DNA from: Clostridium nigeriense
Lineage (GTDB): Bacteria > Bacillota > Clostridia > Clostridiales > Clostridiaceae
Length of the DNA: 64,000 nt
NCBI RefSeq assembly: GCF_900086595.1
Contig: NZ_LT575472.1
Location: forward strand, 717,046-781,045
Direction: 5' to 3'
The notes under the pieces are model-generated. The model was not told the origin of the DNA and made no database searches. It saw only the letters and a program-made list of their open reading frames with translations. Positions 1 to 10,406 of this stretch are shown in pieces (the stretch's first letter is position 1; each line of letters starts with the position of its first letter). The position numbers and the translations under genes were made by a program.

Positions 1-740
1 ACTTTAAAGTTATCATTCATCCTAGCAGCAAATACATCTTCTGGATTAGTGGTTAATGGATATGTTACTGATGAAGAAACGGCAGGACCTATTTTTGCAT
101 CAGGAATCATTTCATGACAAGCGTTAACAGCTAAGGCATGAGCTAAACACAAGTTATAATCCATTTGAGCACGCATTTTATCTACTTTCCATTTATCTGT
201 TTCGTCATAAATATTAATTCTTTCTTCAACTCTAACAATTAAATTATGTTCATTATGAGGTTGCCAATATTTAACCTTGTTTCCGTATTCCTTAAAACAA
301 AGCTTAGCATATCTTTCAAAAGCATATACTGTTTCTCTAGATTCCCACCCATTATATTTTTCTACTAGTGCAAAAGGTAAATCAAAATGATATAAGGTAA
401 CAAATGGTTCAATATTATATTCAATTAACTTATCTATAACTTTATGATAAAAGTCTATTCCTTTTTGATTTATTTCTCCATCACCATCAGGAATTATTCT
501 AGCCCAAGAAAGTGAAAATCTATAAGTTTTCATTCCAAGTTCCTTCATAAGCTTTATATCTTCTTCGTAATTATGATAAAAGTCAGATGCTACTTTAGTA
601 TCTGCTTGCATATGAGATTTTTTAAAGGAGTTATAATCTGCAACAGTTAGTTTTTTGCCATCTTCATCCCAAGCTCCTTCAATTTGAAAGGCAGAAGATG
701 AAGCACCCCACATAAAATCCTTTGGAAAAGTTGTATTCAT
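1..740 (-). CDS. 6-phospho-beta-glucosidase, GH1 family (3' end outside window)
   Basis: Glycoside hydrolase family 1 enzyme, expected to hydrolyse phosphorylated beta-glucosides delivered by a PTS. The visible N-terminal 246 residues open with MNTTFPKDFMWGASSSAFQ, the GH1 N-terminal signature, and contain YRFSLSWARI and a TLYHFDLP strand. The acid/base Glu region reads PHNEHN, about residue 167. The nucleophile motif (ITENG type) lies beyond base 1. It starts 30 nt after the PTS EIIBC gene on the same strand, so the two form an operon: uptake with phosphorylation, then hydrolysis. It is less like the GH1 at 50740-52179 than expected for a recent duplicate. Family assignment is firm; the exact sugar is inferred. 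Confidence 0.9.
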   Translation of the reverse strand, partial: MNTTFPKDFMWGASSSAFQIEGAWDEDGKKLTVADYNSFKKSHMQADTKVASDFYHNYEEDIKLMKELGMKTYRFSLSWARIIPDGDGEINQKGIDFYHKVIDKLIEYNIEPFVTLYHFDLPFALVEKYNGWESRETVYAFERYAKLCFKEYGNKVKYWQPHNEHNLIVRVEERINIYDETDKWKVDKMRAQMDYNLCLAHALAVNACHEMIPDAKIGPAVSSSVTYPLTTNPEDVFAARMNDNFK

Positions 741-770
741 AAAAATGTCAATCCTTTCATTTCATTGTTA

Positions 771-2141
771 TTAATTTTTTATATCCTCAAAACCAATTAT
801 ATATGTTAATAAAGCTGATCCAAAAAAAGCAATAGCGCAACCAATTAAATAACTAATAAATCCTTTTGCTCCAGCTGTGGCATATACAGGGATAGTTAAA
901 ATTCCTTGGTTTGCAAAGGCATTTCCAAAGGCACCTCCAAATCCCATAACGCCACCACCAATTGCTCCACAAATTACAGCACAAATCATTGGTTTCTTTA
1001 ATCTAAGGTTTGCACCATAAATAGCAGGCTCTGTTATACCAAATAATGCTGTTATAGATGCAGATAAAGAAATTGTTTTTAAATTATCATTTTTAGTTTT
1101 AAAAAATACTCCTAAAGCAGCACCAGCCTGTGAAAAATTAGCAGCTCCTGCAAAAGCAAGTAAGTTTTGTTTTCCCATTTGAGCTACATCATTTATACCT
1201 ATAGGAAGTAAAGCTCTATGAGCTCCAAATATAACTAACACACACCATAATCCACCAATAAAGGCTCCGCAAAGAGTAGGGCTTAATTCATAAATAAATT
1301 TATATGCAAAGCTTATAGTATTACCTATATAAATTCCAATTGGCCCAAATAAAAATAATGTTGCAGGTAGCATTATAATTAATGATAAAGTAGGTATCAT
1401 TATTATTTTAATTACTTCAGGAATATATTTTTCAAGAAATCTTTCTACATAAGATAAAACCCAAATAGTTAAAATTATAGGAATTACTGATGATGTATAA
1501 CCAGCTTTAGTTACTGAAAGACCTAAAAAGTTAACAGGATCAGTACCAGTCATAAGAGCAGTAAATGCTGGATAACAAAGAGTAGCCCCAATAACCATAG
1601 AGATTATTTTATTAGCTTTAAAAACTTTCGCAGAAGTATATCCTAAAATAATAGGCATGAAATAGAATATTGCATCTGCCATTGAGTTTAAAATAATATA
1701 ACTTTGAGTTGTTTTAATATCAATATTATGTTTGTTTAAGTAATACATAGCTACTACTGATAGAATTCCTTTAATCATACCAGAGCCAGCTATAGCAGGT
1801 ATAATTGGAGTGAAGATTCCAGCAATAGTAGATAATATTAAGTTAAATATATTTTCTTTTACTGGTTTATGGTTGTTGTTATTATCCACAGACATACTAG
1901 GAACTAGTTTTATTAATTCATCATAAACTTTAGTTACCTTATTACCAATAACTACTTGAAGTTGGCCCATGCTTTCAACAACTGTTATTACACCTTCTAT
2001 TTTCTTTAAATTATCCATATTTACTTTAGACATATCTTTGATTTTAAATCTAAGTCTTGTCATACAATGAGTTAATTCTTTAATATTATCCTTACTACCT
2101 AAGTTTAATAGAATATTATTTGCTATCTCTTTATAATTCAT
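771..2141 (-). CDS. PTS transporter EIIBC, glucose/sucrose/beta-glucoside family
   Basis: Membrane permease that imports and phosphorylates a sugar using phosphate from an EIIA protein. Residues 1-80 are an EIIB domain of the glucose superfamily, with the phospho-accepting Cys26 in THCMTRLRF; residues 100-455 are a hydrophobic EIIC domain containing GITEPAIYG, the substrate-site motif of this family. No EIIA domain is fused to the C terminus and none lies next to it, so EIIA must come from elsewhere. The start is supported by GGAGG seven bases upstream. The downstream GH1 suggests a beta-glucoside substrate; sucrose- or trehalose-type specificity cannot be excluded. Confidence 0.9.
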   Translation of the reverse strand: MNYKEIANNILLNLGSKDNIKELTHCMTRLRFKIKDMSKVNMDNLKKIEGVITVVESMGQLQVVIGNKVTKVYDELIKLVPSMSVDNNNNHKPVKENIFNLILSTIAGIFTPIIPAIAGSGMIKGILSVVAMYYLNKHNIDIKTTQSYIILNSMADAIFYFMPIILGYTSAKVFKANKIISMVIGATLCYPAFTALMTGTDPVNFLGLSVTKAGYTSSVIPIILTIWVLSYVERFLEKYIPEVIKIIMIPTLSLIIMLPATLFLFGPIGIYIGNTISFAYKFIYELSPTLCGAFIGGLWCVLVIFGAHRALLPIGINDVAQMGKQNLLAFAGAANFSQAGAALGVFFKTKNDNLKTISLSASITALFGITEPAIYGANLRLKKPMICAVICGAIGGGVMGFGGAFGNAFANQGILTIPVYATAGAKGFISYLIGCAIAFFGSALLTYIIGFEDIKN

Positions 2142-2323
2142 TTTATCCTCCAGTTAAGCTGTTAATTAATAATAAATATCTAATAATAAATAATATACAT
2201 ATAATAATGAAGAAAATCAATAATATGTAGTATTTGAAATTTTATAATAAATTAAACAGAAAGGGTATTTATGAATAGACATATCAAATTAATAAAATAA
2301 TTGAATTATAAATTGCAAAATCA
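2142..2323. other. Intergenic region between divergent EIIBC and guaB transcripts
   Basis: AT-rich spacer that must hold the promoter of the minus-strand EIIBC gene. I see no coding potential and no clear RNA-antiterminator site or other regulatory RNA here. The guaB promoter begins at 2324. Confidence 0.5.
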
Positions 2324-2352
2324 TTGACAACAGTATAGGCTAGTTATATAAT
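2324..2352 (+). promoter_or_regulatory. Consensus sigma-A promoter of the guaB leader
   Basis: TTGACA at 2324-2329 and TATAAT at 2347-2352 are separated by exactly 17 bp. The predicted transcript starts near 2359 and runs straight into the purine aptamer. Confidence 0.85.
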
Positions 2353-2382
2353 ATCTATAAATTAAAAATAGATTGATATAAA

Positions 2383-2450
2383 TAACTCGTATATCCTTTG
2401 AATATGGCAGAGAGTATCTACCGGAAACCTTAAATTTCCGACTATGGGTG
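2383..2450 (+). promoter_or_regulatory. Guanine-class purine riboswitch
   Basis: Aptamer of the xpt type. P1 is ACTCGTA paired with TATGGGT; P2 is CTTTG/CAGAG closing the loop AATATGG; the J2/3 segment is TATCTACC; P3 is CGGAAA/TTTCCG closing CCTTAAA. The base that pairs with the ligand is C (in GACTATGG), which specifies guanine or hypoxanthine; the adenine class has U here. It lies ahead of guaB, so guanine should shut off GMP synthesis. Confidence 0.93.
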
Positions 2451-2492
2451 ATTTTGATATACTATACCTATATATATTATTATGTAGAGTTA

Positions 2493-2533
2493 GGCATATT
2501 AACTTCACTTAGAAGATTAGTATGTCTTTTTTT
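2493..2533 (+). terminator. Riboswitch-controlled terminator in the guaB leader
   Basis: Stem GGCATATTA-ACTTC with GAAG-ATTAGTATGTC (G-U pairs included), followed by a run of seven T. It sits 42 nt after the aptamer and 88 nt before guaB, as expected for the expression platform of an OFF switch. Confidence 0.75.
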
Positions 2534-2608
2534 ATACACAAAAATAGATATAAAAATGAATGATATAATTCATTTTTATAAAAATATGAAAGAAAATAAT
2601 CATTTTAA

Positions 2609-4089
<1,481 letters not shown>

Positions 4090-4198
4090 AATGGATAATG
4101 CATAATTTCTTTGAAATATTTATCCTTTATGTTAATAGACAATAAAAAAATAATAAGATAAAATTATTTTGTAAACAAAATAAGGTTGGAGGTAACCT

Positions 4199-5740
4199 AT
4201 GAATAAAGAGTTAGTTTTAGTAATTGACTTTGGGGGTCAGTATAATCAATTAATAGCTAGAAGAGTTAGGGAATGTGGAGTTTATTGTGAAGTTCATCCA
4301 TATACTTTAAGTGTGGATGAAATAAAAGAAATGAATCCAAAGGGAATAATCTTTACAGGAGGACCAAATAGTGTATATGGAGAAGATTCTCCTTTATGTG
4401 AAAAAGCATTATTTGAAGCTGGTATTCCAATACTTGGAATATGTTATGGTTCACAATTAATGTCACATATGCTTGGTGGTAAAGTTGCAACTGCACCTGT
4501 AAGTGAATACGGAAAGACAAAAGTTGATGTGAATGTAGATTCTAAGATTTTTGAAGGTGTATCACCATCTACTATTTGTTGGATGAGTCATACAGATTAC
4601 ATAGAAAAAGCACCAGAAGGATTTAAGGTAGTAGCTAATACTCCTGTATGTCCAGTAGCTGCTATGGAATGTGAAGAAAAGAATTTATATGCAGTACAAT
4701 TCCATCCAGAAGTTATGCATACACAAGAAGGAACTAAGATGATATCAAACTTCTTATATAATGTTTGTAAATGTGCTGGTGACTGGAAAATGGACTCATT
4801 TGTTGAAAAGACAATCACTGAAATCCGTGAAAAAGTTGGAAATGGTAAAGTATTATGTGCATTATCAGGTGGAGTTGATTCATCAGTAGCAGCAGTATTA
4901 CTTTCAAAAGCTGTTGGAAACCAATTAACATGTGTATTTGTTGATCATGGTTTACTACGTAAAAATGAAGGTGATGAAGTTGAGGAAGTATTTGGACCAA
5001 ATGGACAATATGACTTAAACTTTATCAGAGTAAATGCTCAAGAAAGATTCTACGAAAAATTAAAGGGAGTAGAAGATCCAGAAACTAAGAGAAAAATAAT
5101 AGGTGAAGAATTTATTAGAGTATTCGAAGAAGAAGCTAAGAAAATTGGAACTGTAGATTTCTTAGTACAAGGAACTATTTATCCAGACGTAATTGAAAGT
5201 GGACTTGGAAAATCAGCAGTTATAAAGTCACACCACAATGTTGGAGGACTTCCAGACTATGTTGATTTTAAAGAAATAATAGAGCCATTAAGATTATTAT
5301 TTAAAGATGAAGTTCGTAAAGCTGGTTTAGAGCTTGGAATACCTGAAAAATTAGTTTACAGACAACCATTCCCAGGACCAGGACTTGGAATTCGTATAAT
5401 AGGTGAAGTAACAGCTGAAAAAGTTAAAATAGTTCAAGAAGCAGATGCAATTTATAGAGAAGAAATTGCAAAGGCTGGTATCGACAAGGAAATAGGTCAA
5501 TACTTTGCAGCTCTTACAAACATGAGATCAGTAGGGGTTATGGGAGATGAAAGAACTTATGACTATGCTATAGCACTTCGTGCAGTAACTACAAGTGACT
5601 TCATGACAGCAGAATCAGCTGATCTTCCATGGGAAGTACTTGGAAAGGTAACAACTAGAATAGTAAATGAAGTTAAAGGGGTTAACCGTGTACTATATGA
5701 CTGCACAGGAAAACCACCAGCAACTATAGAATTTGAATAA
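4199..5740 (+). CDS. guaA: GMP synthase (glutamine-hydrolysing)
   Basis: Converts XMP to GMP with ATP and glutamine. The N-terminal class I glutamine amidotransferase domain has the nucleophile Cys82 in GICYGSQ and the His/Glu pair in VQFHPEV. The ATP pyrophosphatase P-loop is SGGVDSS near residue 225, and the C-terminal dimerisation domain ends in [10 protein letters not shown], typical for the family. Length (513) is standard. GGAGGT precedes the ATG. It lies 129 nt after guaB; I see no separate riboswitch, so it may be read through from guaB or have a weak promoter in the AT-rich gap. Confidence 0.97.
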   Translation: MNKELVLVIDFGGQYNQLIARRVRECGVYCEVHPYTLSVDEIKEMNPKGIIFTGGPNSVYGEDSPLCEKALFEAGIPILGICYGSQLMSHMLGGKVATAPVSEYGKTKVDVNVDSKIFEGVSPSTICWMSHTDYIEKAPEGFKVVANTPVCPVAAMECEEKNLYAVQFHPEVMHTQEGTKMISNFLYNVCKCAGDWKMDSFVEKTITEIREKVGNGKVLCALSGGVDSSVAAVLLSKAVGNQLTCVFVDHGLLRKNEGDEVEEVFGPNGQYDLNFIRVNAQERFYEKLKGVEDPETKRKIIGEEFIRVFEEEAKKIGTVDFLVQGTIYPDVIESGLGKSAVIKSHHNVGGLPDYVDFKEIIEPLRLLFKDEVRKAGLELGIPEKLVYRQPFPGPGLGIRIIGEVTAEKVKIVQEADAIYREEIAKAGIDKEIGQYFAALTNMRSVGVMGDERTYDYAIALRAVTTSDFMTAESADLPWEVLGKVTTRIVNEVKGVNRVLYDCTGKPPATIEFE

Positions 5741-5780
5741 AAAATCTATTTTATAAAGAATAAGTTAAAGTTAATAAGTA

Positions 5781-5815
5781 AAAGAGAGAAATATACTATT
5801 TCTCTCTTTTTTACT
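5781..5815. terminator. Bidirectional terminator between guaA and the metal ATPase
   Basis: AAAGAGAGAAATA and TATTTCTCTCTTT form a stem with a 2-3 nt loop; T runs follow on the plus strand, and A runs precede it so that it also works on the minus strand. It separates two convergent genes. Confidence 0.85.
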
Positions 5816-8327
5816 ATTTTTTGTTTATTAATTTTATTAAGTCATACCATAATGTAGTAACTATTGAAATTAATATTACTAATGCTAATTGTTTAAAGCT
5901 CAATGGAGATAGGCTTAATACTTTAGATAAAGGAGTATATAATATTATTCCTATTCCAAATAAGGTAATTAAAGAAACTAACCACATTACTTTATCCTTA
6001 AAAAGTTTTAAAAATGACTTATATGCACAATCTGTATTTGAACTATTTACATATACGAGTAGTAAGTTAGAAAGCATTATTATAGATAGTCCTATTGAAC
6101 GAGCAACCTCAGGGCTTGTATTGTTTAAATAAATATAATAGGCTCCAAATGAGGTAGCAAATAGCACTAACCCTTGAATTATACTTTTAATAAGAGTGCC
6201 TTTAGATAAAATGTTTTCTTCAAAATTACGAGGTTTTCTATTCATAATATTTTTCTCGGCAGGTTGTCTTTCAAGAACAACTGAACAAGTTGGATCAATT
6301 ATAAGTTCTAAAAGAACTACATGTAGTGGTAATAAAAATAATGAAGAAGAAGTAATTCCTAAAATTGGAGCAATTAGTGACGAAAGTGCAATTGGAATAT
6401 GGATAGTAAATACATATCCTATAGCTTTTCTTATATTATCATAAATTCTTCTACCATTTTCTATAGTATCAACGATAGTTGAGAAATTATCATCTAAAAG
6501 TACTAAATCAGCTGCTTCTCTTGAAACTTCAGAACCTCTATGTCCCATGGCTATACCTATATCAGCATATTTAAGTGCTGGTGCATCATTTACTCCATCC
6601 CCAGTCATTGCAACTATCTCACCATTTTCTTTAAAGGCTTTTACTATTCTCATTTTGTGGGCAGGTATAACTCTAGAGAAGATACTAGCACTTTTAATTT
6701 TTTCTTTTAATTCATTATCATCTATTACATCAAGCATATCTCCAGTTATAATTTCATTGCTATTAGGTATTCCAACTTCTTTTGCAATAGCACTAGCTGT
6801 AATACCATTATCTCCAGTAATCATAACAACTCTTATACCCGCTTTTATACAATGTGAAATATCTGTTTTTACAGATTTTCTTGGAGGGTCTTGAAGTCCT
6901 ATTAATCCTAGAAATTCTAAGGTACATTCTTCTAGAGTGGAAGGAATTGAAGTTTCATCTTCTATTTTCATTTTAGCTATAGCTATAACCCTTAAACCTC
7001 TTGATGACATTTCATTAATTTTAGATTCAATATACTGTTTTTGATTTTCATCTAGTTTAGAAATAGATAATATTTTTTCAGGAGACCCTTTTGAAGTTAG
7101 CAAAATCTTATTATTTAGTTTCCAGATATGACCCATCATTTTTCTTTCATTAGTAAAAGAGTATTCTTTTACTAATTCTCCGGAAAATAAATTTTCTTCA
7201 CATATATTATGCTCCTGGCAATATTGTAGCATAGCTTTTTCCATGGGATCATAGGCTTCAGTTTCACAGGCCATCCCCATAATTTTTATTAACTCTTTTT
7301 CATCATCCTTAATTGACCATATATCTGTTACAGACATTTTATTCATAGTTATAGTACCTGTTTTATCAACACATAATACTGATACAGAACCTAGGGTTTC
7401 AACAGAATTCAAATTTTTTACTAATGAATTCTTTTTAGCAAGTCTCCAAGCACCCATAGATAAGAAAACAGTTAGTATAACAGGAAATTCTTCAGGTATC
7501 ATAGCCATAGCTAAGGTTATTCCAGATAATATACTTTGAATTAATCTATATTTAAATTGAATATGCGATAAATTTATATAATTTAATAAACAAACAAATA
7601 TAAAAAGAATAGTTGAAATATATGCACAAATCTTAACAAGTTTTTTTGTTTGTTTTTGTAATGGAGTAATATTTTTAGGAGCCTTGGAAACATTAATGCC
7701 TATTTTACCATATTCAGTTTTACTACCTATATTAGCTATTCTTACTAGGGCATTACCCTGAATTACTAGAGTTCCGGCATAACAATAATCATTTCTCCAA
7801 TACCCATCAATAATAGCATTAGTATTTTTCCAAACACCTTGAGATTCACCAGTTAATGAAGATTCATCTACACAGAGATCATTACATTTTATTATTTCAC
7901 CATCAGCTGGAATTTTTACACCTTCATTTATTATCATTAAATCTCCAGGAACTAAATCCTCGCTCTTTATAGTAATTTCAGATCCATTTCTTATAACCTT
8001 TATATGTGGAGCTGATAAATCTTTCAGTGCTTTTAATGTTTTATCTGTTTTCCACTCTTGAATTACATCAATTCCAATTACACCTATAACAAAAATAAGC
8101 ATTATTGTTCCATCACGAGGCTCTCCTAAAATGAAATATATAGATGCTGCAAAAAGTAAAAGCAAAAACATTGGTTCCTTTAGTACATCTAAAATTTTAA
8201 AAAGAAAATTCTCTTTCTTTTCGGATATTAATAAGTTTTTTCCGTGTTTTTCTTGAGCTATTTTTACTTCTTCATTAGTTAGACCTAGAAATTGGTTAGA
8301 ATTTGTTGAGATTGTTGAGTTTGTCAT
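5814..8327 (-). CDS. P-type metal cation ATPase, probably Co/Ni/Fe efflux
   Basis: ATP-driven cation pump in the membrane (837 aa). It has the actuator TGES loop (about residue 160), the phosphorylated Asp321 in DKTGT, the hinge MTGDGVNDAPAL, and paired membrane helices before the actuator, around PEEFPVI in M4, and in the C-terminal third. PEEFPV replaces the PEGLP of sarcoplasmic-type Ca pumps, and M6 carries ELIIDPTCS. An ATG at 8342 lies inside the Shine-Dalgarno (atGGAGGTaac); I chose the ATG at 8327, seven bases downstream. Homology alone suggests a Ca pump, but the leader is a NiCo riboswitch, so Co2+, Ni2+ or Fe2+ export is the better call. Confidence 0.85.
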   Translation of the reverse strand: MTNSTISTNSNQFLGLTNEEVKIAQEKHGKNLLISEKKENFLFKILDVLKEPMFLLLLFAASIYFILGEPRDGTIMLIFVIGVIGIDVIQEWKTDKTLKALKDLSAPHIKVIRNGSEITIKSEDLVPGDLMIINEGVKIPADGEIIKCNDLCVDESSLTGESQGVWKNTNAIIDGYWRNDYCYAGTLVIQGNALVRIANIGSKTEYGKIGINVSKAPKNITPLQKQTKKLVKICAYISTILFIFVCLLNYINLSHIQFKYRLIQSILSGITLAMAMIPEEFPVILTVFLSMGAWRLAKKNSLVKNLNSVETLGSVSVLCVDKTGTITMNKMSVTDIWSIKDDEKELIKIMGMACETEAYDPMEKAMLQYCQEHNICEENLFSGELVKEYSFTNERKMMGHIWKLNNKILLTSKGSPEKILSISKLDENQKQYIESKINEMSSRGLRVIAIAKMKIEDETSIPSTLEECTLEFLGLIGLQDPPRKSVKTDISHCIKAGIRVVMITGDNGITASAIAKEVGIPNSNEIITGDMLDVIDDNELKEKIKSASIFSRVIPAHKMRIVKAFKENGEIVAMTGDGVNDAPALKYADIGIAMGHRGSEVSREAADLVLLDDNFSTIVDTIENGRRIYDNIRKAIGYVFTIHIPIALSSLIAPILGITSSSLFLLPLHVVLLELIIDPTCSVVLERQPAEKNIMNRKPRNFEENILSKGTLIKSIIQGLVLFATSFGAYYIYLNNTSPEVARSIGLSIIMLSNLLLVYVNSSNTDCAYKSFLKLFKDKVMWLVSLITLFGIGIILYTPLSKVLSLSPLSFKQLALVILISIVTTLWYDLIKLINKK

Positions 8328-8429
8328 AAAAGTTACCTCCATTTTTTTCTTAGAAACTCTAAGAATTTTTGTTTGATAGCTCTATGGCAATGCAATAAAG
8401 ATCTGATTTCAGTTATTGTTCTATAGATA

Positions 8430-8470
8430 AATAAAAAATACCTGTAGAACAATATACTGTCCCACAGGTA
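8430..8470 (-). terminator. Terminator regulated by the NiCo riboswitch
   Basis: On the minus strand, TACCTGTGGGAC pairs with GTTCTACAGGTA (12 bp with two G-U pairs) and is followed by TTTTTT. The 5' arm is the 3' end of the aptamer (P4 and the GGGACAGT strand of P1), so metal binding should prevent termination and turn the ATPase on. Confidence 0.85.
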
Positions 8471-8538
8471 TATAGAATCCTGTTGCCAAAGATATGGCCC
8501 GGCTCCATAAACATGATGTTTAATGGCCTGATCAGTTT
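8455..8538 (-). promoter_or_regulatory. NiCo (czcD-motif) riboswitch
   Basis: Read on the minus strand, the element has, in order, ACTGATCAGGCC, a hairpin TAAACATcATGTTTA, GGAGCCGGGCC, GGCAACAGGA, and ACCTGTGGGACAGT. These are the conserved blocks of the four-way-junction NiCo aptamer (CAGGC, GCCGGGC, GGCAACAGA, CTGTGGGACAG) in the right order and spacing. P1 is ACTG/CAGT. A minus-strand TATAAT (plus coordinates 8569-8574) lies at the right distance for its promoter. Family members are reported to respond to Co2+, Ni2+ and in some clostridia Fe2+. Confidence 0.9.
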
Positions 8539-8634
8539 GTACTGTAGATTTAAATGCAGTGCAAATAGATTATATATTATTATATTATGGATAACCAGAA
8601 AAATCTACTAATCATAAAAATTATATATAAAAGA

Positions 8635-9867
8635 TTATAAAGAGGAAAATAATAGTTCATATTTATTTTTTAATAAATTAAGCTTATTATGAAATTCTTC
8701 ATTCAATTTCAAATTCATATCAATAAAATAATCATAATTTTCTATTATTTTATTAACTATGGTACTATCTATTTCATCGTTATGTACACAATTAAGCAAT
8801 ATTTCTATTGTTTTTTCCTTTGAATATTGATTTTTATAACTTCTTTTTTGAATTAGCGCAGCGAAAATATCAGCTACAGCAACTAACTTTTCAGAAAATG
8901 ATAAATCAGAAATACCCCTTGGATAACCTTTCCCATTAAGTTTTTCGTGATGATTTGAAGCTATTTTTACTATTTTTTCATTTTTTAAATTAGATAAAAT
9001 TTCATATGTATATTCAACGTGTTTTTTCATAATATCAAATTCTTCAGGAGTTAGATAACTAGGCTTCTTTAAAATTGAATCAGGTACTCCCATTTTACCT
9101 ATATCATGTAATAAGCTACCAATACGAATTTCAAAAATATCAGGCAAGTTAAATTCTTTGGCAAGTAATACACTAAATAAAGATACTGTTTGTGAATGTA
9201 TATTAGTTATTTCACATTTAAAGTCTAATATAAATGCCATTGCCTCAACAAACTTAATGAAATCAATATTTCTAACGGAAATTTCATCTCCATAATTGTC
9301 CAGGGTTTCTAAATAAGAGTTATCTAATAATTTTTTTAAAGCTTCACTTCCTTTTGGTGATAGCAGTGCATTTAAATATATTGGATTATATAAATTTTTT
9401 CTTGAATTTAAAAATTCACGGATTTTATCAATAGCAATATTATTATTAAGAAGTTTAAAAATAGAAATATCATCAGCTAATTTTAAAATATTACTTTCTA
9501 ATGGAATTTCCATATTATTAACTACATTATTAGAGTTATAGGGTTCATGATGATATAATATGTACTTACAAAAAGTATTAGAAGGTACTAATGTATCGAA
9601 AAATACATATCCATATAAACAGTGTTCATGATATTCAACAGTATCAAATTTTCTTAAAGTATCTAAAAAATTTGTCTTAGAAGCTGAGATATCATGTAAG
9701 TAAGCTGAAACTATAAGATCTTTTTTGGTATCTTTATCAAGTGATAAAGCATCACATATTGATAAAGTTAGAAAAGCAACCTCTTTACAATGAATGACTA
9801 TATCTTTATCTAATTTATTATACGCAGAAATAAATGTATTAAGTATATATCTTAATTTTGTATCCAT
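8635..9867 (-). CDS. HD-GYP domain protein with a second, N-terminal HD domain
   Basis: Probable cyclic-di-GMP phosphodiesterase in the cytoplasm (410 aa; no signal peptide or membrane segment). The C-terminal HD-GYP domain is complete: LLHDIGKMGVPDSIL near residue 250 and HHEKLNGKGYPRG near 305 supply the metal ligands and the GYP signature. The N-terminal part has its own HD motif, AYLHDIS near residue 54, with HCKEV before and YHHEP after it, so it looks like a duplicated or sensory HD domain. No receiver or PAS domain is visible. It stands alone between the metal ATPase leader and a pseudogene. The target nucleotide is inferred from the family. Confidence 0.85.
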   Translation of the reverse strand: MDTKLRYILNTFISAYNKLDKDIVIHCKEVAFLTLSICDALSLDKDTKKDLIVSAYLHDISASKTNFLDTLRKFDTVEYHEHCLYGYVFFDTLVPSNTFCKYILYHHEPYNSNNVVNNMEIPLESNILKLADDISIFKLLNNNIAIDKIREFLNSRKNLYNPIYLNALLSPKGSEALKKLLDNSYLETLDNYGDEISVRNIDFIKFVEAMAFILDFKCEITNIHSQTVSLFSVLLAKEFNLPDIFEIRIGSLLHDIGKMGVPDSILKKPSYLTPEEFDIMKKHVEYTYEILSNLKNEKIVKIASNHHEKLNGKGYPRGISDLSFSEKLVAVADIFAALIQKRSYKNQYSKEKTIEILLNCVHNDEIDSTIVNKIIENYDYFIDMNLKLNEEFHNKLNLLKNKYELLFSSL

Positions 9868-10058
9868 ATCTAATGATAAAACTCCTCTAACTAAAAATTT
9901 ACTAACATTATTATACGATAAAATTACAAATTTTATATTGAATTTTATACCAATATAGATAATTTGTGAGGAAAATATAAATCAATTAAAATATAGTAAC
10001 AAATTATTATAGTTTAAAATATTATATATTATGTAACAAAAGAGAAAGGGGTTAAGCT

Positions 10059-10274
10059 ATGAATTATTACGAATCATAGCAAAAACACGTTCATGAATTT
10101 GTTGGAAGTGTAAAATTGGCTGAACTTAATAGTGATGACGTTCATAATCGTCGTTTTGCTGGTATTACTGGAGAAGCAGTACCTTGTAAAGGAAGCCATA
10201 TTCACAGAATATTAACGAGAACAGATTTCTTCAATGATCATTTTCATATAATTGATGTATTTGCTATCTTTTGA
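10059..10274 (+). pseudogene. ymaF: ymaF-family gene, broken by an in-frame TAG and a short C terminus
   Basis: After a good ribosome binding site (AGAAAGGGG), ATG at 10059 opens a frame with TAG at codon 7 (10077-10079). Beyond it the frame reads HVHEFVGSVKLAEL, HNRRFAGITGEAVP, SHIHRILTRTDFF and DHFH, the His-rich pattern of the YmaF family, and stops at 10272-10274. The family has roughly twice this length and ends in further His motifs that are absent. No ATG lies between the TAG and the conserved block. Either a decayed gene or a short readthrough product; decay is far more likely. Confidence 0.75.
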
Positions 10275-10301
10275 TTTTAGTTTACTTATTATATAGAAAT
10301 G

Positions 10302-10347
10302 CAAAAAGAGCTATATCAAAGTAATTTTTACATCACTTAGATATAGC
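10302..10347 (-). terminator. Terminator of the His/Cys-rich repeat gene
   Basis: GCTATATC and GATATAGC (8 bp) enclose a 22-nt loop; on the minus strand the stem is followed by CTCTTTTTG. It lies about 60 nt past the stop of the minus-strand gene at 10407. Confidence 0.55.
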
Positions 10348-10406
10348 CAATTTATCTTTTAAATTAATTAGTTAAAATAATAAATATTCTTCAATATAAG
10401 ATAAGA

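Noticed and set aside
5821..6894. Plus-strand open frames inside the P-type ATPase gene
   Set aside because: They are antisense to a well-supported ATPase and show no family features.
8456..8536. Manganese (yybP-ykoY) or SAM riboswitch upstream of the ATPase
   Set aside because: The conserved blocks of those classes are absent, whereas the NiCo blocks are present in order.
10077..10079. TAG as a recoded (pyrrolysine) codon in ymaF
   Set aside because: Clostridium sensu stricto does not normally encode pyrrolysine, no enhancer-like element is apparent, and the C terminus is also truncated, so decay is simpler.
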